DNA of 5,506 nucleotides, taken from positions 1-5,506 of the forward strand of contig CANGXE010000128.1 of NCBI GenBank assembly GCA_947457525.1, read 5' to 3'. A program made the translations under genes and the position numbers. The notes under the pieces were generated by a model. It was given only the letters and a program-made list of their open reading frames with translations. It did not search any database and was not told the origin of the DNA. Origin of the DNA: Bacteroidota bacterium. Lineage in GTDB: Bacteria > Bacteroidota > Bacteroidia > Chitinophagales > LD1. Within the stretch, counting starts at the first letter, position 1, and each line of letters begins with the position of its first letter. This document shows positions 5,479-5,506 of this stretch, in pieces.

Positions 5479-5506
5479 TTACTGTTTCTCAATGGAAGAT
5501 GTAGCC

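Noticed and set aside
5479..5506. Possible neighbour at the right edge: either a minus-strand gene ending with TAA at 5481-5479 (last residues ATSSIEKQ) or a plus-strand gene starting with ATG at 5492.
   Set aside because: Only 28 bases are available, both readings are open, and nothing decides between them.

Overview
The window looks like a chromosomal segment of a member of the Bacteroidota. Moderate GC, A-rich start regions without Shine-Dalgarno sequences, and several perfect matches to the Bacteroidota -7 promoter box (TAnnTTTG) just upstream of start codons all fit. So do the protein types: a kinase-only RfaE1, a class Ib aspartate aminotransferase, a 4HBT thioesterase and a periplasmic YceI protein. 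No mobile elements, RNA genes or CRISPR repeats are visible.

Layout. Positions 1-132 are the 3' end of a plus-strand gene, possibly lipocalin-like, which converges with one base to spare on a four-gene minus-strand cluster (3668 down to 134). In transcription order the cluster encodes a small two-TM protein with a 20-cysteine tail (no family recognised), a transglutaminase-like protein in which the usual third catalytic residue is Thr, an aspartate (possibly also prephenate) aminotransferase, and a PfkB-family heptose-7-phosphate kinase. Gaps are 21, 100 and 24 bases. The 100-base gap holds an imperfect hairpin and may carry a second promoter.

The divergent spacer at 3669-3762 separates this cluster from a plus-strand pair, an acyl-CoA thioesterase and a YciO-type YrdC-domain protein whose GTG start lies 3 bases after the thioesterase stop. 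Inside the spacer, two oppositely oriented perfect -7 boxes sit 2 bases apart and together form a 22-bp near-palindrome, so the two directions probably compete for RNA polymerase or share a regulator. A separate plus-strand gene for a secreted YceI-family protein follows with its own -7 box.

The genes are mostly housekeeping (amino-acid transamination, LPS-sugar phosphorylation, acyl-CoA hydrolysis) and do not form one obvious pathway. The least familiar element is the cysteine-rich membrane protein at the head of the minus-strand cluster. I found no clear multi-gene novel system.
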